From the NCBI GenBank assembly GCA_022648295.1, contig JALCME010000014.1, forward strand, positions 62,001-126,000: a stretch of 64,000 bases of DNA. The letters run 5' to 3'. Shown in pieces: positions 8,645-17,788 of this stretch; the stretch's first letter is position 1, and each line of letters starts with the position of its first letter. Position numbers and translations under genes: made by a program. Under the pieces are notes generated by a model that did not search any database, had not been told where the DNA came from, and saw only the letters and a list, made by a program, of their open reading frames with translations. This DNA comes from Bacteroides sp. GTDB taxonomy: Bacteria > Bacteroidota > Bacteroidia > Bacteroidales > Bacteroidaceae.

Positions 8645-9403
8645 ATGGCAACGAAAATAAACAATATAATGAAACTTTCCCTTCCGGCTGGAGTGATGAG
8701 TACATCATGGCTGGAAAGTCAGGGACTTAGTCGGACTGAACAGGGAAAGTATGTGAAGTCAGGCTGGCTTACACGCATGGCTACCGGAATATACAGATTT
8801 AGTAATGAAACACCTACCCTTTATGGCGCATTGGCTTCCTATGAAAAGCAAGTGGAAGGTCGTTATCGTATCGGAGCTTCTGCCGCGCTGGAACTTCATA
8901 GTTACTCTCATTATGTTACTGTCGGAAAACCTTTGGTATACGTGTTCACCCCATTTGATCACAGACTCCCTAGATGGATGACTTCTTATGAATGGGAACG
9001 AACGCTCAGGGAATTTTCCTCTAAGGTGTTCGATGGAAGCATAGGTGTGACACAGATAGAACATGAAGGTTTAACACTACAAGTTTCCACTCCTGAACTT
9101 GCCATCATGGAATGTCTTTTGCTTGCTCCGGAATACTATAATTTGACGGATGTGTATTATCTGATGGAAATGCTTACCACCTTGCGGGCAGGTATAGTGA
9201 CTGAACTGCTTGAGCAATGTTCATCCTTTAAGGTGAAACGATTGTTTCTATATATGGCGGAAAAATCAAAACATGCATGGTTTAAACGTCTGGATTTATC
9301 AAACGTTACTTTAGGCAGCGGTCCAAGAAGCCTTGCTAAAGGTGGAGTGAAAGATGCAAAATATAACCTCATCATACCAAAAGAATTAGCTGATTATGAA
9401 TAA
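8645..9403 (+). CDS. abiEi: AbiEi-family antitoxin / transcriptional autorepressor
   Basis: A 252-aa cytosolic protein of the type IV toxin-antitoxin family, in which the antitoxin neutralises the toxin's effect and represses the operon. The N-terminus has the AbiEi winged-helix pattern: STSWLESQGLSRTEQGKYVK, then GWLTRMATGIYRF (residues 19-58). The C-terminal part includes ISTPELAIME-like residues (STPELAIME, about 151-159), the usual hallmark. Start ATG lies about 20 nt after the predicted -7 box. It overlaps the toxin gene by 8 nt, so the two are translationally coupled. Family length and order match known AbiE loci. Confidence 0.85.
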   Translation: MATKINNIMKLSLPAGVMSTSWLESQGLSRTEQGKYVKSGWLTRMATGIYRFSNETPTLYGALASYEKQVEGRYRIGASAALELHSYSHYVTVGKPLVYVFTPFDHRLPRWMTSYEWERTLREFSSKVFDGSIGVTQIEHEGLTLQVSTPELAIMECLLLAPEYYNLTDVYYLMEMLTTLRAGIVTELLEQCSSFKVKRLFLYMAEKSKHAWFKRLDLSNVTLGSGPRSLAKGGVKDAKYNLIIPKELADYE

Positions 9404-10298
9404 TGTCTATAAGGATAAAGTGCGTTTGTTACTTCGTATTATTCCGATAGTGATGGATCAGGAATGCTTTGCCATACATGGAGGAACGGCTATCAATCTG
9501 TTCATGAATGACTTATTACGCCTTTCTGTCGACATAGATCTTACTTACATTCCTTTAGAAAATAGAACATCAAGTATCAATCATATCCATGAAGCCTTAG
9601 TGAGAATTAGTTCAAGAATAAAAGAGCTTCTGAAAGGAGTGAGAGTGATCCCACGACTAGATATATGTAAGTTAACGTGTGAATATCACGGATGTCAGGT
9701 AAAAATAGAAGTCAACCAGACCAAACGTGGCATCGTAGGAGGTGAACCAGTGATAATACCATTATGTCAGAAAGCTCAGGATATGTTTGAGATGGAGGTC
9801 GAAGCAAGAATTGTTCCTCTGACACAGCTTTATGGTGGCAAGATTGCTGCAGCTTTGTCTCGCCAGCATCCACGCGATATGTTTGACATCAACCATATGA
9901 GTATTTCTTTTGACGAAGCCAAATATGGATTCATTTTCTGTCTTTTGGGTAGTGACAGACCTATACACGAGTCCTTTGCCCCAAGCCTTATTGACCAGAA
10001 AGAAGCTATGGATAAACAGTTCGCTGGTATGTCTGATCTGGATTTCACTTATAATGACTATGAAGAGACAAAAAGTAAATTGATAGAGAATGTCAAAAAT
10101 ATTATGACCGAAGAGGACAAACATTTTCTTGTTTCCTTCGAGCAAGGCAACCCGGCATGGGAAGAATCAGTTTATGGAGATTTTGCAAAATATCCTTCGG
10201 TGACGTGGAAACTTTTAAATTTGAATAAACTCAAGAAGACCAATCCTAAGAAGTTAGAGAAAGAAGCAGAGCTTTTAGAAAATATTTTAAGAGGCTAA
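9396..10298 (+). CDS. abiEii: AbiEii-family nucleotidyltransferase toxin
   Basis: A 300-aa toxin of the AbiEii/AbiGii group, DNA polymerase beta-like nucleotidyltransferases; characterised relatives add nucleotides to tRNA acceptor ends. Motif I is visible as HGGTAINLF (residues 28-36) followed by SVDIDLTY (44-51), giving the metal-binding Asp pair. A downstream LYGGKIAAALSR...PRDMFDI (about 147-167) is the conserved Lys/Asp signature of the family. The gene overlaps the antitoxin by 8 nt. A 47-nt gap separates it from the large NTPase gene, which may be cotranscribed. The role in phage exclusion is inferred from the family. Confidence 0.88.
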   Translation: MNNVYKDKVRLLLRIIPIVMDQECFAIHGGTAINLFMNDLLRLSVDIDLTYIPLENRTSSINHIHEALVRISSRIKELLKGVRVIPRLDICKLTCEYHGCQVKIEVNQTKRGIVGGEPVIIPLCQKAQDMFEMEVEARIVPLTQLYGGKIAAALSRQHPRDMFDINHMSISFDEAKYGFIFCLLGSDRPIHESFAPSLIDQKEAMDKQFAGMSDLDFTYNDYEETKSKLIENVKNIMTEEDKHFLVSFEQGNPAWEESVYGDFAKYPSVTWKLLNLNKLKKTNPKKLEKEAELLENILRG

Positions 10299-10345
10299 TT
10301 AAGAATCCACTTAATTTGTAATCTGACTAAAAAAACATTGAATAA

Positions 10346-13300
10346 ATGAAAATAATAGCATTATTAATAACAATAATTATTGTAATTCTGGCATCTTTGA
10401 TATTGACATTAGCATCTTATTATAGATTAAAGAAAAGTAAAGAAAAGCTCTTTAAAGCCACCATTATTGTAGTGAAAAAATACATTACCAGAAAAATTGA
10501 TTTTACTCTTTATCTTTCAGCAATGACAGGATTAGTGGGACCATTCTTCTTTTCTAAAATTGAACTTAGTTTGGCTCATTTAACTAAAGATGAGCAAACA
10601 ATTATGACTTTATCGGCAAGTGATGTTACTCCAACCAGTTTGGTAATAGTCATTGCATCTCTTATCACCGTTGCATATCTATTCTTTTGCTATAAACGTA
10701 TTGGGAGCATTATACCAAAAGATGTTACAAAGGCTGCAGAATTAATAAACAATACATTCAGCTTTATTCCTACTCAGGAATGGTTTGAAGATATTTCTAA
10801 GGCAACAATAAAAGATTTGGGCGACAAGTATGATGAGAAAATTAATTATCCATATGCCAATATGGATATTCTTTTGGCATCATTGCGAAGAGATTCGTCA
10901 ATAAAACAAGTCGTGGATGATAAACTGCGAGATATTAAATCCCCAATAAACGATTTTGATAAAAGAGATAATAATCAAACAAATAATCATCTTGATAATT
11001 ATAAAAGATTTTTTGCAGATATAATAAAGTCGATTAGTACAATTCCTTTCTCTATAAAAGAGTTTAATGATATATTAAAGTGTCTAGATTCATTTGATAG
11101 TGAATTAACCAAAGACGAGGATGAAGTATATGCCAAGGATAAAAGTTATTCTGATTATACTTACAAAGGGCTTAGGAATGCATTATATGAATTTCGAAAC
11201 GAGATAGATTGTGTTTGGTTAAGGGGAATCAAATACAACACTATTATTATTAATGGGAAAGGAGGTATCGGAAAGTCTCATTTGTTGGCTGATATAGTCA
11301 ACCTGAGGTTGAATGCAGGTGAACCAACTATATTCTTTCTTGGTAAGAGTTTCATAGATTCGAGTGAGCCGTTGGATCAATTGATGGTTAAACTTGATAT
11401 AAAATGTAAGAAGACTGATTTCTTAAAAACTCTCAATGAGTATCATCAAAGAGTTGTAATAGTGATAGATGGCATAAACGAAGGTACTGGTGAAAAGTAT
11501 TGGCAAAATCATCTTGATAGTTTTATAAATATAATTGGCAGGTACAATAACATACAGTTGATTGTTTCTTATCGCTCTACTGACAATAATAATTGGTTTG
11601 ATCAGTATAATGAAAAGGATGGTCATGCTATGTATGAGCATCAAGGCTTTAAAGGTAGTCCTGCGGCTATAGAATTTATGTTTAAATCTTATGGATTACC
11701 GATGCCTTCATTCCCCTTTTATGGAGCAGAGTTCTCAAATCCAATGTTCTTGACTTTTTATTGTAGATCCCATGAACTATCAAAGAAACCATTGTTGTAT
11801 GAAGGGAGAAAAGATATCGTGGATTGTTATATCAATGAGGTTAATAAAAACTTATCTAATAAACTAAACTACAATAATAAACTAAATTTAGTAGATGAAG
11901 CATTGAATACTCTTGCAAGTATTTCAATAATTCGTAATAATGCATGGGTGCCAGTAGATGAAGCCGTTAAGGCCATTGACTCTACAACTAGCGCTTGTTC
12001 AAGTAGTAAGGATTTTTTTAACGGTCTATCAGATGAAGGAATATTGCATATAATAACTAGCTTTAACAATAAGAATTATGTATCTTTTGGATATGAAACC
12101 ATCGGTGACATTTATGTTGCTAAAGAGTTGGTTACCAAGCATGAGCCAAAAGAATGGTATGGTAATAATGCTCTATATGATAAGGAGTATATTACTTATC
12201 TTGCTCCATTGAAAGATAAGAAAGAAGTCTTTGAATACGTCAAGCCTCAGTATAAACAGAAGTTTATTAAGCAATTCGTTAAAATTTATCCCTGGAGAAA
12301 AATATCCACAGAGAGTGGTGATAATATAATAAGAGGACTTTTTGAATCTAAGGATTATGATAAAATAATTGAATTAGTTGTAGCATGTGCTTCAAATAGT
12401 TCTAAGATTGTTAATGGAGATTCTTTATCAGCTATATTAATGCCATTATCAAATGTTGAGCGTGATATGGTTTGGACAACTGCTATATCAGGGACATTTT
12501 CGACTGATTTTATACAGATCGCATTATGGGGATGGGGAGTTTCAAAAGATGCAGTTAACTTTCTCGAAGATTTGACGCTTAGGAGAACTGCAGAACTTCT
12601 TGTTTGGTGTCTTGCGACTACAAATATTCGTTTGCGTGATGTCTCAACACGTGCTTTAATCAATATGCTAAGCCCACGTTTAAGAGTACTGTCGGAGATA
12701 ATAAGACGCTTTAAAGATGTGTCTGATATGTATATCTTGGATAGACTATGGGCAGTTGCTTTTGGTTGTAGCGTCAACAACTGCAAAAAAGAAGAAGTGC
12801 AAGAAATTGCAGATTTGGCAAATGAGCTTATCTTCACACAATCTCATGTAATAGATCATATTCTGATTCGCGATTACGCTAAAAATATTATTCAGTATGC
12901 AGAGAGTATTGGTTGTAAGATAGCTAGAGATAAAGATTTATTCAATACACCATTTAATCAGAATGTCGTTTTGCCGGTCATACCAACTTCAGAGTACATT
13001 AAAGAAAAGTATGAAGAAGATTATGATACAGTGCCAGATAATAGAAAAGAAGAATGGTCTGCTAAAAGAAATATAACAGATTCTATGAAGACCGAACATT
13101 CTCCTAGGGGAATATATGGTGATTTCGGGAGGTATGTTTTTCAGAGTTCATTAAGCGGTTGGCCTGAAAATCCTGAGGACTTGGCAAACTGGGCTATAGA
13201 CTATATTTTTAAAGAACTAGGCTATAATCCATCTGCTTTCACAAAGTTTGATAAGAGGAATTCCTCCAACGATCGCTCTCGCAATAGAGTTGAGAGGATA

Positions 13301-14524
13301 GGTAAGAAGTATCAATGGATTTCAATGTATTATATTATGGCCATTCTCTCAGATGTGCACTATAGTGAGTCTAAACTTGAAGAATGGGATATGCCAGGTA
13401 TTATCAAAGCACGAAATATAGATCCAACATTAACTACCCAGCCCGAAATTCCAAGAATGACAGAAGGCCAACTTATTTACAAAGTACCCCAATATAATCT
13501 TAATATGAAAAATCCTATCAATGATAACAAGTGGATGAAAGACTATAAAGATATGCCTAATATTAAGGAATTGTTAGAGATAAAGGATGCTAAAGGTAAT
13601 ATGTGGGTAAATTTATATTCTTATAATACGATAAAGGAAGATGTGTCAGCTTCTGTTTCGAGAGAAAAATCTACAGATAGAGAACTTTGGATTTTTGTGC
13701 AAAGTCTTATTGTAGACAAATGCAATCGTAGTAAGATAATTTCTCTTATACATACAGAAGGATTGGAAGGAAGACACTCTATGGAAAATAGCGACTCTTA
13801 TTCGGTGTTTTATCGTGAGTTTTATTGGTCAGATTTATATAAGTCCGAAATAAGAGATTATGGGTATTTTAATCGTCCTTACCATACTAATCATCATGAG
13901 ACCCTATTCAACGTACAGCCAACATATATTCCATATGTGGAAGAGTCTTCATCAGATCAGTCTATTGAGGATTCCATCAATATAATTATGCCTTCAGAAT
14001 ATTTGTATAACGGCCTTAATATGCATTTTGGAGAAGGTGAAGGAGTTTGGAAAAATAAAAAAGGAGAGATTATCTGTGTAGATAATTCGATATACGATAA
14101 TGGTAGCCAAGCGCTTCTTGTGAGAAAAGATGCTCTTTTAGCATACCTCAAACGTGTAAGCAAAGTAATTGTATGGCCAATTCTTATGGAACGGACATTG
14201 AAAAGCTCTAGTACATACTGGCCAAGGCATCAGGCAGGTGGATACGTATGGATGGATAGCAATGGTAAATTTCATTATCGATTTAGACTATATGTCCCAT
14301 CATTTATGGATAAACAAAAAGCGAAGTTCTATAGACATTTTCCGAATTATAATTCTGATAAGGCTCTATTATTGCATAAACTGCATATTAAACGATTATC
14401 AGAAGATGAAATATTCCAAATACAATTAAATAGAATGAGCATCGAAGATCACAATAAGTATTGGCAAAAGAAATTTGGCATCATTGACTTTGACAAAGAT
14501 CTTATTGTAGATAAAAATAAGTAA
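10346..14524 (+). CDS. Large membrane-anchored STAND/NACHT-like NTPase, candidate defence sensor
   Basis: 1392 aa. Three hydrophobic segments near the N-terminus (about 3-25, 52-72, 100-118) predict membrane anchoring. A P-loop (GKGGIGKS, about residue 305) and Walker B (VVIVIDGINE, about 370) with a following LIVSYRST strand place it among STAND/NACHT-type NTPases. The remaining 900 residues are helical and resemble no family I can name; repeats typical of TPR sensors are not obvious. Such proteins usually act alone as phage-triggered switches, so a membrane-damaging effector with a C-terminal sensor is a reasonable guess. Base composition is AT-rich like the flanking AbiE genes. It sits next to AbiE and ends just before the integrase remnant, as cargo. 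Confidence 0.65.
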   Translation: MKIIALLITIIIVILASLILTLASYYRLKKSKEKLFKATIIVVKKYITRKIDFTLYLSAMTGLVGPFFFSKIELSLAHLTKDEQTIMTLSASDVTPTSLVIVIASLITVAYLFFCYKRIGSIIPKDVTKAAELINNTFSFIPTQEWFEDISKATIKDLGDKYDEKINYPYANMDILLASLRRDSSIKQVVDDKLRDIKSPINDFDKRDNNQTNNHLDNYKRFFADIIKSISTIPFSIKEFNDILKCLDSFDSELTKDEDEVYAKDKSYSDYTYKGLRNALYEFRNEIDCVWLRGIKYNTIIINGKGGIGKSHLLADIVNLRLNAGEPTIFFLGKSFIDSSEPLDQLMVKLDIKCKKTDFLKTLNEYHQRVVIVIDGINEGTGEKYWQNHLDSFINIIGRYNNIQLIVSYRSTDNNNWFDQYNEKDGHAMYEHQGFKGSPAAIEFMFKSYGLPMPSFPFYGAEFSNPMFLTFYCRSHELSKKPLLYEGRKDIVDCYINEVNKNLSNKLNYNNKLNLVDEALNTLASISIIRNNAWVPVDEAVKAIDSTTSACSSSKDFFNGLSDEGILHIITSFNNKNYVSFGYETIGDIYVAKELVTKHEPKEWYGNNALYDKEYITYLAPLKDKKEVFEYVKPQYKQKFIKQFVKIYPWRKISTESGDNIIRGLFESKDYDKIIELVVACASNSSKIVNGDSLSAILMPLSNVERDMVWTTAISGTFSTDFIQIALWGWGVSKDAVNFLEDLTLRRTAELLVWCLATTNIRLRDVSTRALINMLSPRLRVLSEIIRRFKDVSDMYILDRLWAVAFGCSVNNCKKEEVQEIADLANELIFTQSHVIDHILIRDYAKNIIQYAESIGCKIARDKDLFNTPFNQNVVLPVIPTSEYIKEKYEEDYDTVPDNRKEEWSAKRNITDSMKTEHSPRGIYGDFGRYVFQSSLSGWPENPEDLANWAIDYIFKELGYNPSAFTKFDKRNSSNDRSRNRVERIGKKYQWISMYYIMAILSDVHYSESKLEEWDMPGIIKARNIDPTLTTQPEIPRMTEGQLIYKVPQYNLNMKNPINDNKWMKDYKDMPNIKELLEIKDAKGNMWVNLYSYNTIKEDVSASVSREKSTDRELWIFVQSLIVDKCNRSKIISLIHTEGLEGRHSMENSDSYSVFYREFYWSDLYKSEIRDYGYFNRPYHTNHHETLFNVQPTYIPYVEESSSDQSIEDSINIIMPSEYLYNGLNMHFGEGEGVWKNKKGEIICVDNSIYDNGSQALLVRKDALLAYLKRVSKVIVWPILMERTLKSSSTYWPRHQAGGYVWMDSNGKFHYRFRLYVPSFMDKQKAKFYRHFPNYNSDKALLLHKLHIKRLSEDEIFQIQLNRMSIEDHNKYWQKKFGIIDFDKDLIVDKNK

Positions 14525-14564
14525 TTTTGATTAGTATTATATAGGTCCTTAATAATAATCAAAT

Positions 14565-14849
14565 ATGGAAGTTTAAAAAATATCATTTCAATTTTCTCAA
14601 AAATACGAACCAAAAGGGTAATGAGTATTTACATCTTATTCAACATGCCATGGGACATTGCAAAAGCCTGACCTTCCATGTTGCCAGACATTCCTTCGCG
14701 ACATTGGCTATATCCCATGGCGTTCCGATTAAAGATGTGGCCAGTATGCTTGGACATGAGGATGGTGCACCACTCAGATTTATACGAAGATTCTAAAGAG
14801 TAGTACCATCAATCAGTACTTCACAAAATTGCTGGATTCTATAAAATAA
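14565..14849 (+). pseudogene. Remnant of a second tyrosine integrase (3' end)
   Basis: Homologous to bases about 7603-7889 of the intact integrase. The C-terminal reading KYHFNFLKNTNQKGNEYLH and FHVARHSFATLAISHGVP is kept, but the frame breaks after MLGHED by a small deletion. The stop and following GATGTTAAGCTA are also conserved. Only the last quarter survives, starting where the STAND gene ends. This shows a related element was here first, or that the cargo arrived together with an integrase copy that displaced the older one. Confidence 0.88.
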
Positions 14850-15440
14850 GGATGTTAAGCTATACACTAAATACAGTTTCTTTGGGATTATGATAAAAAA
14901 TCATGGTTTAAGGAGAGCAAAAGTGTGTGCTTACACACAAAAATCCTCTAATCAAAATGGGAGGTATTACGATTGAAAGATGTTTCCAAAACCATTTACC
15001 CGCAGCAATCACCTCTATTTGATTATTGCGGATTTATGTATCAACCAAGAAATACCATAAAACCCATACTTCAAAATGAGAAATATAGATTTGAAGATGA
15101 GGAACACAATCTGAAAAATTCCTATGATCGCGTTCACTATGTATTTTCCTATGTAATGCCCAATAATGGCACCTTCTAAAGCAGACATGGTCATTCTTAT
15201 TTATAAAGACAAAGTTACGAAATTCTTATGAGAAAAACGAATAAATAGGAACTGATTTTCAATTAGATAAATGTTTTAACACAGCATTGCTTGAATAATA
15301 TAATGGTACATTATACTAATGTTTCATTTATCTACTCTTGCAATATTTGAACCGAACATTATTTCATTTAAGCAATTATTTCTGGAATTTTCATTGACTT
15401 ATCGAGATTAATTTCAGGATGAACATCTTTTCCCTAAAGT
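14850..15440. other. Gene-free stretch between integrase remnant and mobilization genes
   Basis: About 590 bases without a credible gene. A 6-bp hairpin GTGTGT-GCTT-ACACAC lies near 14925-14940, and the duplicated integrase hairpin at 15000-15031. A 68-codon open frame at 14973-15179 begins with TTG and runs through the duplicated hairpin, so it is not accepted as a gene. Confidence 0.5.
15000..15031 (+). repeat. Second copy of the integrase-associated hairpin
   Basis: CCGCAGCAATCA with TGATTATTGCGG and an 8-nt loop. It is nearly identical to the hairpin after the intact integrase, and the flank TTTATGTATCA and ATACTTCAAAATGAG are also shared. About 130 bp of extra sequence separates it from the integrase remnant, unlike the intact copy. 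Confidence 0.75.
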
Positions 15441-15448
15441 TATCTTTG
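15441..15448 (+). promoter_or_regulatory. Putative -7 box upstream of the mobilization genes
   Basis: TATCTTTG matches TAnnTTTG exactly and sits inside AAGTTA-TCTTTG-TAACTT, an inverted repeat that could be an operator. A -33 TTTG is not seen at the right distance. The untranslated leader would be about 165 nt and would contain the candidate oriT. Confidence 0.45.
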
Positions 15449-15560
15449 TAACTTTGAAAGAAGAGTCATGCGTAGGAGATTCAACCAGCTCCGCAGAATT
15501 TGTTTAGCAAGTTGTACTTTTGTGCGGACAAAACGGAGTTTCGCCTTCCAAAGTAAGTTG

Positions 15561-15579
15561 CCAACTTCTCTGAAGTTGG
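15561..15579 (+). other. Candidate oriT inverted repeat
   Basis: CCAACTTC-TCT-GAAGTTGG is a perfect 8-bp inverted repeat with a 3-nt loop, 41 nt ahead of the relaxosome gene. Relaxases of this kind nick next to such repeats, usually just upstream of their own genes. A shorter repeat AAAC-GGA-GTTT lies near 15530. The nick site cannot be placed from sequence alone. Confidence 0.5.
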
Positions 15580-15619
15580 GGAAATGCCCTCGCAACTCGG
15601 CCTTTTATTTATAGAAAAA

Positions 15620-16003
15620 ATGGGACGCAAGACGAAACGATTGTGGATAAGAATGTCGCCGGAAGAAGAACGACTATTAAAAGAGAAAGCTGTTAATTAC
15701 AAGACAATTAGCAGCATGGTATGGGATGCAATCAAACTATTTGATGACAAAGCAGCCATAGGGAAATTTGACGCTATCAATGAGATGGTTGCCTTATATC
15801 GAAAATATCAACAGGACCTGTCCTGGATGGGAGGAAATTTTAATCAGGTGGTAAAGCGTGCCAATGAACTTGCCATCGGGGAAGAACTTACTATGCCATA
15901 CTTCAAGCAGGTGCTTTTTCCTAAGATAGAAGAACTTCAGCACCTCCTTTGCGACATTAAACGGGAACAGCATCAGATAGCCAAGAAATTGACTAAACTA
16001 TGA
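15620..16003 (+). CDS. MobC-like relaxosome accessory protein
   Basis: 127 aa. The N-terminal half starts RLWIRMSPEEERLLKEKA, a ribbon-helix-helix-like DNA-binding segment. The C-terminal half is helical (LSWMGGNFNQVVKRANELA), the signature of plasmid mobilization protein MobC, which melts or bends oriT DNA for the relaxase. The ATG at 15620 is preferred over an upstream ATG at 15584, because the extra 12 residues overlap the oriT repeat region and look random. The relaxase gene follows after 59 nt in the same direction, a normal mobC-mobB arrangement. Confidence 0.8.
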   Translation: MGRKTKRLWIRMSPEEERLLKEKAVNYKTISSMVWDAIKLFDDKAAIGKFDAINEMVALYRKYQQDLSWMGGNFNQVVKRANELAIGEELTMPYFKQVLFPKIEELQHLLCDIKREQHQIAKKLTKL

Positions 16004-16062
16004 TTATACTGTTATACTAATCCATCATTGCTCCATTCAAACATTAAACCATTGATATAATA

Positions 16063-17634
16063 ATGATTGCCACTATTCTACCATCAAGTTCCAATTTTCA
16101 TGCAGTTGATTACAATGAGCGAAAAGTCGCCCAAGGCAAAGCTGAACTGCTACAGATGACAAATTTCGGTTTTATAGGTGCCGTCGGCAAGTACACACCT
16201 GATGACTTGAAACAATATTTGGTCGAATACTCATCACGAATCAATAAACGTATACTCCGACCACAGTTTCATCTGGCCATCTCCTGTCGTGGAGACGAAT
16301 ATACTACAGAACAATTAGTGAACTTCGCTCATCAATATCTCAAAGAAATGGGGTATACCGAAGAAGGACAGCCCTTGCTTATCTATTCTCATCACGATAC
16401 AGCCAATAATCATATCCATATTGTCACCAGTCGTGTTGCCCCGGACGGGCATAAGATAAATCATAACCATGAGCGCATTCGTTCTCAGCAGGTCATCAAC
16501 AAGCTACTTGGTCAAGACGAGAGCCAAAAGGTGCAGCAAGTGTTGGTACAAGCACTTCAATACAGATTCGTCAGTCTCAGTCAGTTTAAAGCCATTCTTG
16601 AATCTGATGGATACGAATGTTTCGAGAAAGATGACCGATTATGTGTCAAACGTGGTGGTAGAATTTTAGGGACGATAATGATTGAATCCCTTACGACAAA
16701 ATATAGCTTCCCTGAAGAAACGGAACGAAAGCGCAAAAATCAGTTAAATGCTATTCTTCGCAAATACCACCAAATGGCAGCGACCAAGGAAGAACTGAAG
16801 CAAATAATGAAAAAACGTTTCGGCGTTGACCTCATATTCTTTGGTTCAAAGGATAAACCGTATGGTTATATGATTATAGACCACAAAAACAAAGTTGTGT
16901 ACAAAGGAAGTGAAGTACTATCTATGAAACAGCTACTCAACTTCCAGAGTCGTGAAGAAAGATTAGAAAAGATTGATATGTTTATTGATGCTATACTTGA
17001 AGACAACAAAAAACTATCTACATACGATTTGAACACGCTGCTTTGGCGCCAGTTCGGAAGCTATGTCACAAAGGGACGCATAGCATTTCGTAACGAGCGT
17101 ATCTTATTGAATGAAAACATCCGCAACACATTGCGATACAATGATAAACTCCGATGGTTACAATCCTTCTCACCTATAAATGAAGTTGAGCGTGATTTAC
17201 TCTGCAAATTTGGGAAAATAGAAGACACTGAACAAATCTCCATTGTAGATGCTTCCCAAAAACATCTGGAGATAACAGTCAATCAACTTAGAAGCCTCTT
17301 TGAAGATACAGAAATTACAGACTTGCGTTCGTCACTATTTGAAAGCGGTATGTCTATTTTTCAAACAGATAGCAAGACATATTGTATTGACTTTCATAAT
17401 CACTCCATAATCTGTATGGAAAACTATGAATTTGATACAAAACTGCTGAAGTTTGGACTTAATTCTCATACGAAACTACTCACCGAACGACAAACAAATA
17501 TTTATATTAATCAAGATATCGTCAACTCTATTGCCAATCTTCTTAGGCATAAAGCCGGTTCACAAGATGGCAACAGAGAATGGGAGGTTGGTGGAAATAG
17601 CCGTTATGATGATGAAAAAGCCCTAATAAGATGA
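16063..17634 (+). CDS. Relaxase / mobilization nuclease
   Basis: 523 aa. The N-terminal third is a relaxase domain: start MIATILPSSSNFHAVDYNE is typical of Bacteroidetes relaxases. The metal-binding histidine motif HHDTANNHIHIV (about residues 108-119) is complete. A tyrosine that attacks the nick-site phosphate is expected in the first 30 residues. The C-terminal part (about 200-520) is charged and unrecognised. It works with the MobC-like protein at the candidate oriT and should hand DNA to the coupling protein at 36902. The gene is about 5.6 kb from the transfer operon, with scarred DNA between. Confidence 0.88.
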   Translation: MIATILPSSSNFHAVDYNERKVAQGKAELLQMTNFGFIGAVGKYTPDDLKQYLVEYSSRINKRILRPQFHLAISCRGDEYTTEQLVNFAHQYLKEMGYTEEGQPLLIYSHHDTANNHIHIVTSRVAPDGHKINHNHERIRSQQVINKLLGQDESQKVQQVLVQALQYRFVSLSQFKAILESDGYECFEKDDRLCVKRGGRILGTIMIESLTTKYSFPEETERKRKNQLNAILRKYHQMAATKEELKQIMKKRFGVDLIFFGSKDKPYGYMIIDHKNKVVYKGSEVLSMKQLLNFQSREERLEKIDMFIDAILEDNKKLSTYDLNTLLWRQFGSYVTKGRIAFRNERILLNENIRNTLRYNDKLRWLQSFSPINEVERDLLCKFGKIEDTEQISIVDASQKHLEITVNQLRSLFEDTEITDLRSSLFESGMSIFQTDSKTYCIDFHNHSIICMENYEFDTKLLKFGLNSHTKLLTERQTNIYINQDIVNSIANLLRHKAGSQDGNREWEVGGNSRYDDEKALIR

Positions 17635-17788
17635 TAGCTTATTTATAATTAGCCTCTGGAAAAAGAGTAAGTGCCCGATAAGCTACATGTAGAATATTAT
17701 CCCTACTAGTTTTTTCGAAGAACGACTCCGATGAAAGAATCTTAAAAAGGAGATTCATTCATTGAAGTTTCATTGTAGTATACTGGAG

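Noticed and set aside
14973..15179. 68-codon open frame
   Set aside because: Starts with TTG and runs over the duplicated hairpin and flank of the integrase, which is non-coding in the other copy.
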